This document shows positions 63,630-64,000 of a stretch of DNA of 64,000 bases, piece after piece. Both the position numbers and the translations under genes were made by a program. Source of the stretch: Tubiluchus corallicola (taxonomy: Eukaryota > Priapulida > Priapulimorpha > Priapulimorphida > Tubiluchidae); contig JAQGDQ010000402.1 in assembly GCA_030141605.1 (NCBI GenBank), positions 1-64,000 on the forward strand, in the 5' to 3' direction. How positions within the stretch are numbered: the first letter of the stretch is position 1; every line of letters starts with the position of its first letter. The notes beneath the pieces were generated by a model. The model did not search any database, had not been told where the DNA came from, and was given only the letters and a program-made list of their open reading frames with translations.

Positions 63630-64000
63630 AGTTGGTCTTGTAAGAATTTTTTTACAAAGTCTTCACAACTTCACTAAAATGACATCATAAGTGGATGGAG
63701 AAAGTCACATTGTTCTGAAAAATCGCATTGTTTTCTGTCAAAGATTGTAAATTTACAGATAAACTCTCATTCTCATACCATAATGAAATTTGATGACGGC
63801 TTCCTGTCTTAAAACCGTTATTGCTTTCAGGACCAAATTTGCCTTTCTGTAAATGAAAAAAAGTTTTGATATTTCTCATCTGGTGACGCCTCACTGGCGG
63901 TTTGGTTTTGTTGAGCTGGGGCTTCTGCATTATTGTCGTTTATTCATGGTCAATTTTTTTTTCAATTTAATCTCATCTATGCGGACAACGTTTATACAGC
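63630..64000. other. Upstream flank of gene C
   Basis: No exon or recognisable promoter motif seen. An 81-codon minus-strand frame (63685-63930) matches no family I know and may be 5' UTR or chance. Confidence 0.4.

Overview
The window is eukaryotic nuclear DNA from an animal: AT-rich, with genes split into many short exons by GT-AG introns and a repeat-rich background (LINE, SINE, hAT and MITE remnants, microsatellites). Both gene families found are animal families (a secreted thioester protein and cation-dependent mannose-6-phosphate-receptor-like proteins), and the introns and repeats suggest a marine or early-branching invertebrate. The species cannot be fixed from the sequence.

Layout. 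All four gene models lie on the minus strand. (1) About 0.9-32.5 kb: one 33-exon gene for an alpha-2-macroglobulin/CD109/TEP-type thioester protein. Its exons join in phase into 4,359 coding bases (1,452 residues), with signal peptide, macroglobulin domains, bait segment, thioester CGEQ, helical thioester domain and a shortened receptor-binding domain. (2) 32.5-41.3 kb: intergenic, holding an hAT-like transposon with a LINE remnant inside it, a ~1 kb G-poor minisatellite and a GC-rich repeat. (3) 41.3-63.6 kb: a head-to-tail array of three paralogous genes for small type I membrane proteins with a mannose-6-phosphate-receptor-homology (MRH) lumenal domain: gene A (41275-47897, 230 aa), gene B (50059-55088, 253 aa) and gene C (56901-63629, 262 aa). 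All three models sum to whole codons and share intron phases 2-0-2-0-2, so they arose by tandem duplication.

Genes B and C match CD-MPR across the transmembrane segment and first part of the tail, including the Phe-Trp sorting motif, and end in a YxxPhi-type motif. Gene A keeps the MRH domain and membrane anchor but has a different, short tail. By eye, all three keep the ligand-binding Gln and lack the conserved Arg and Tyr of the mannose-6-phosphate pocket, so canonical ligand binding is doubtful.

The thioester protein would act outside the cell (protease trapping or opsonisation), and the receptor-like proteins in the secretory/endosomal system. Nothing shows that the two loci work together. 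Other points of interest are a 24-bp perfect palindrome containing an NRF1-type site next to a TATA box inside gene C, long complementary CT and GA tracts in one intron of gene B, and two local duplications that copied splice junctions.
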